Source: Acidobacteriaceae bacterium
GTDB lineage: Bacteria > Acidobacteriota > Terriglobia > Terriglobales > Acidobacteriaceae
Assembly (NCBI GenBank): GCA_009781125.1
Contig: WQYS01000128.1
Span: 1-6,844, forward strand
Direction: 5' to 3'
DNA: 6,844 bases
In this document: positions 5,470 to 6,844 of the stretch, piece by piece
Layout: every line of letters begins with the position of its first letter
Position numbering within the stretch: position 1 is the stretch's first letter
The notes under the pieces: generated by a model
The model's database searches: none
What the model was told of the DNA's origin: nothing
Seen by the model: the letters and a program-made list of their open reading frames with translations, nothing else
Position numbers and translations under genes: made by a program

Positions 5470-5530
5470 AAGAGTGATTTTTTCCGTTGGCATTAAACTC
5501 TGAAGTGCTTTTCAGAAGAATTGTTCTTAA

Positions 5531-5760
5531 AGCGCCGAAGGCGTGCCCTATACCAGCCCAGGGCGAAGCCCTGGGTAAAAGGCCCAAACGAGAAATCAAG
5601 GGCTGTAAGCCCGCACTCACTATAGTGGCGCCGCAAACACTGTCATTTGAATCGAATCCTGTTCAACACGTATAGAACAGGCCTTCAGCCCTTTGTTCAC
5701 AAGATGGAACCTTTTCCCAGGGCTTCGCCCTGGGCTGGTATAGAACGCGCCTTTGGCGCT
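5531..5760. repeat. Composite REP/BIME-like inverted repeat
   Basis: Copy A (5531-5582) and the inverted copy B (5710-5760) match with few changes, including 28 identical bases in a row (5548-5575 against 5716-5743). Each holds a hairpin CCCAGGGC-GAA-GCCCTGGG (5557-5575; 5716-5734) beside a smaller AGCGCC...GGCG hairpin. Between them a second element is also inverted: AAGGGCTG at 5598-5605 against CAGCCCTT at 5686-5693, each beside a TATA-containing stretch. The whole could fold as one large cruciform. It fills most of the 409-base gap between the PG-binding and hydrolase genes. Outside it, 5470-5530 has only short inverted repeats (TCTGAA/TTCAGA at 5499-5516) and 5761-5860 shows nothing clear. 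I recall similar CCCAGGGCGAAGCCCTGGG blocks in Terriglobia genomes. Confidence 0.85.
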
Positions 5761-5878
5761 CTTGTGCGATGCCACTCGAAACGCTCTCTCAATCCAAATC
5801 CACACTCATGCGATTCCCTGCCGCATCTGGTGATAAAACTATCCTGTAATATGCATCCGGTTTGCCAGGAGAGAACGC

Positions 5879-6844
5879 ATGTATAGAGGAGCCGCGATAA
5901 GGGGCGGTTGTTTCGTCGTGTGTCTTGCCGCGATGAGCGGCATGGTGTTCGCGCAAGCGCTGGACGATGCCACGCGCGTGAAGGTGGACTCGACGGTTCG
6001 CCACCTGGTACGCGAGACCGGCGTCCCCAGCGCGCAGATTGGAATTGCTCGCGGTGGCAAGGTGGTCTACACGGCTGCCTTCGGCGATGCGCGGCTGGCC
6101 GATCCGTCTACGACTCCCGCGACTCCGGCTCTTGCGGCTACTCCCGAGATGCACTACGCCATCGGGTCCATCAGCAAGCAGTTCACCGCCGCTGCCGTGC
6201 TGCTGCTGGTCGAGGACGGACGGATGTCGCTCGACGATCCGGTCTCGAAGTGGTTTCCCGAGCTGACGCGGGCCAGCGAGGTCAAGGTTCGCAACCTGCT
6301 GACCCACACCAGCGGATACTCCGACTACGCGCCGCAGGACTACACCATTCCGCTCTGGACTAAGCCGGTGAACCCGCTGGCGCTGGTGCGCGAGTGGGCC
6401 ACGAAGCCGCTGGACTTCAACCCCGGAACCAGGTGGCAGTACAGCAATACGAACTTCGTGCTGGCAGGGCTGATCGTAGAGAAGGTGAGTGGGCAGCCGT
6501 TCTGGGAGTTTCTCTCGGCGCGCGTGTTGAAGCCGCTGGGATTGAAGAACGTGCTGAATCTCGATACAGACCGCGACCAAGTGGAGCCGCGCGGCTACAT
6601 GCGCCATGCGCTTGGGCCGCTGCGCCCGGCCATACTGGAGGCACCGGGCTGGTACTTTGCCGATGGCGCCATGGCGATGCCCGCAAGCACGCTGGCCGAG
6701 TGGGATATCAGCCTGATCCGCCGCACGCTGCTGAAGCCCGCCAGCTACGACGCGCTCGAAACCGAGATGAAGCTCAAGGACGGCGCAGGCACGCATTACG
6801 GGCTTGGCGTCGAGGTCGGCGCGATGGATGGCCGCCGCCTGATC
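5879..6844 (+). CDS. Secreted beta-lactamase-family serine hydrolase (3' end cut by window)
   Basis: The frame is open from ATG 5879 to the last base, giving 322 residues without a stop. AGGAGAG lies five bases before the ATG. A signal peptide covers about 1-26 (CFVVCLAAMSGMVFAQA). The product belongs to the class C beta-lactamase/esterase/DD-peptidase group (PF00144). Ser97-Ile-Ser-Lys100 is the S-x-x-K nucleophile motif, followed by a helix QFTAAAVLLLVEDG. LLTHTSGY (140-147) is typical, and Tyr188-Ser-Asn190 is the Y-x-N motif, followed by FVLAGLIVEKVSG. The third motif (H-x-G or K-T-G type) would be expected just beyond residue 322, outside the window. A Pro/Thr/Ala-rich insertion (76-89) precedes the SxxK helix. 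Whether it acts on beta-lactams, muropeptides or esters cannot be decided from the sequence. Confidence 0.93.
   Translation, partial: MYRGAAIRGGCFVVCLAAMSGMVFAQALDDATRVKVDSTVRHLVRETGVPSAQIGIARGGKVVYTAAFGDARLADPSTTPATPALAATPEMHYAIGSISKQFTAAAVLLLVEDGRMSLDDPVSKWFPELTRASEVKVRNLLTHTSGYSDYAPQDYTIPLWTKPVNPLALVREWATKPLDFNPGTRWQYSNTNFVLAGLIVEKVSGQPFWEFLSARVLKPLGLKNVLNLDTDRDQVEPRGYMRHALGPLRPAILEAPGWYFADGAMAMPASTLAEWDISLIRRTLLKPASYDALETEMKLKDGAGTHYGLGVEVGAMDGRRLI

Noticed and set aside
5531..5760. Insertion sequence with terminal inverted repeats
   Set aside because: The inverted elements enclose only about 127 bases with no transposase, and no flanking target duplication is evident. A REP/BIME-type element fits better.
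5789..6796. 335-codon minus-strand frame opposite the serine hydrolase
   Set aside because: The plus strand carries SxxK and YxN motifs, a signal peptide and a strong ribosome binding site. The minus product is His/Arg/Gln-rich without motifs.

Overview
The window is a GC-rich bacterial chromosome segment. Its codon use, short lipoproteins, HtrA-type protease, PG-binding protein and mosaic intergenic hairpin repeats suggest an acidobacterium of the Terriglobia (Granulicella/Terriglobus/Edaphobacter type). That placement is inferred from family resemblance and recall, not from a database search. There are six protein genes, and most of them act at the cell envelope.

Left part (1-1350). Two tandem hairpins at 2-40, the second a strong terminator, end an upstream unit that lies outside the window. 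Bases 60-215 contain no convincing gene but fold into nested stems closed by a 10-bp helix, so this is a candidate structured RNA. On the minus strand follows an RlpA-like lipoprotein (DPBB plus SPOR domains; 315-1088). Its upstream region holds an isolated minus-strand terminator (1181-1210), a REP-like imperfect hairpin (1217-1269) and a second strong minus-strand terminator (1284-1327).

Middle part (1349-4720). A small four-cysteine lipoprotein (minus, 1349-1699) is divergent from an EamA-family ten-helix transporter (plus, 1918-2844). Then comes a complete HtrA/Deg serine protease with catalytic triad His163/Asp199/Ser281 and two PDZ domains (3026-4660). Its 5' region carries a perfect 16-bp palindrome, and a 13-bp-stem terminator with a T-run follows it.

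Right part (4721-6844). A 22-bp exact tandem duplication precedes a secreted basic protein with a peptidoglycan-binding domain (4915-5469). A 230-bp composite inverted repeat (5531-5760) of the REP/BIME kind separates it from a secreted beta-lactamase-family serine hydrolase. That gene starts at 5879 and is cut by the window end before its third active-site motif.

The genes look like single transcription units, each with its own terminator or intergenic repeat, rather than one operon. Their shared theme is the periplasm and cell wall: glycan cleavage or binding (RlpA, PG-binding protein), a penicillin-binding-protein-like serine hydrolase, and periplasmic protein quality control (HtrA). I see no mobile element, CRISPR array, tRNA or rRNA, and no clear new multi-gene system. 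The more unusual signals are in the intergenic DNA.
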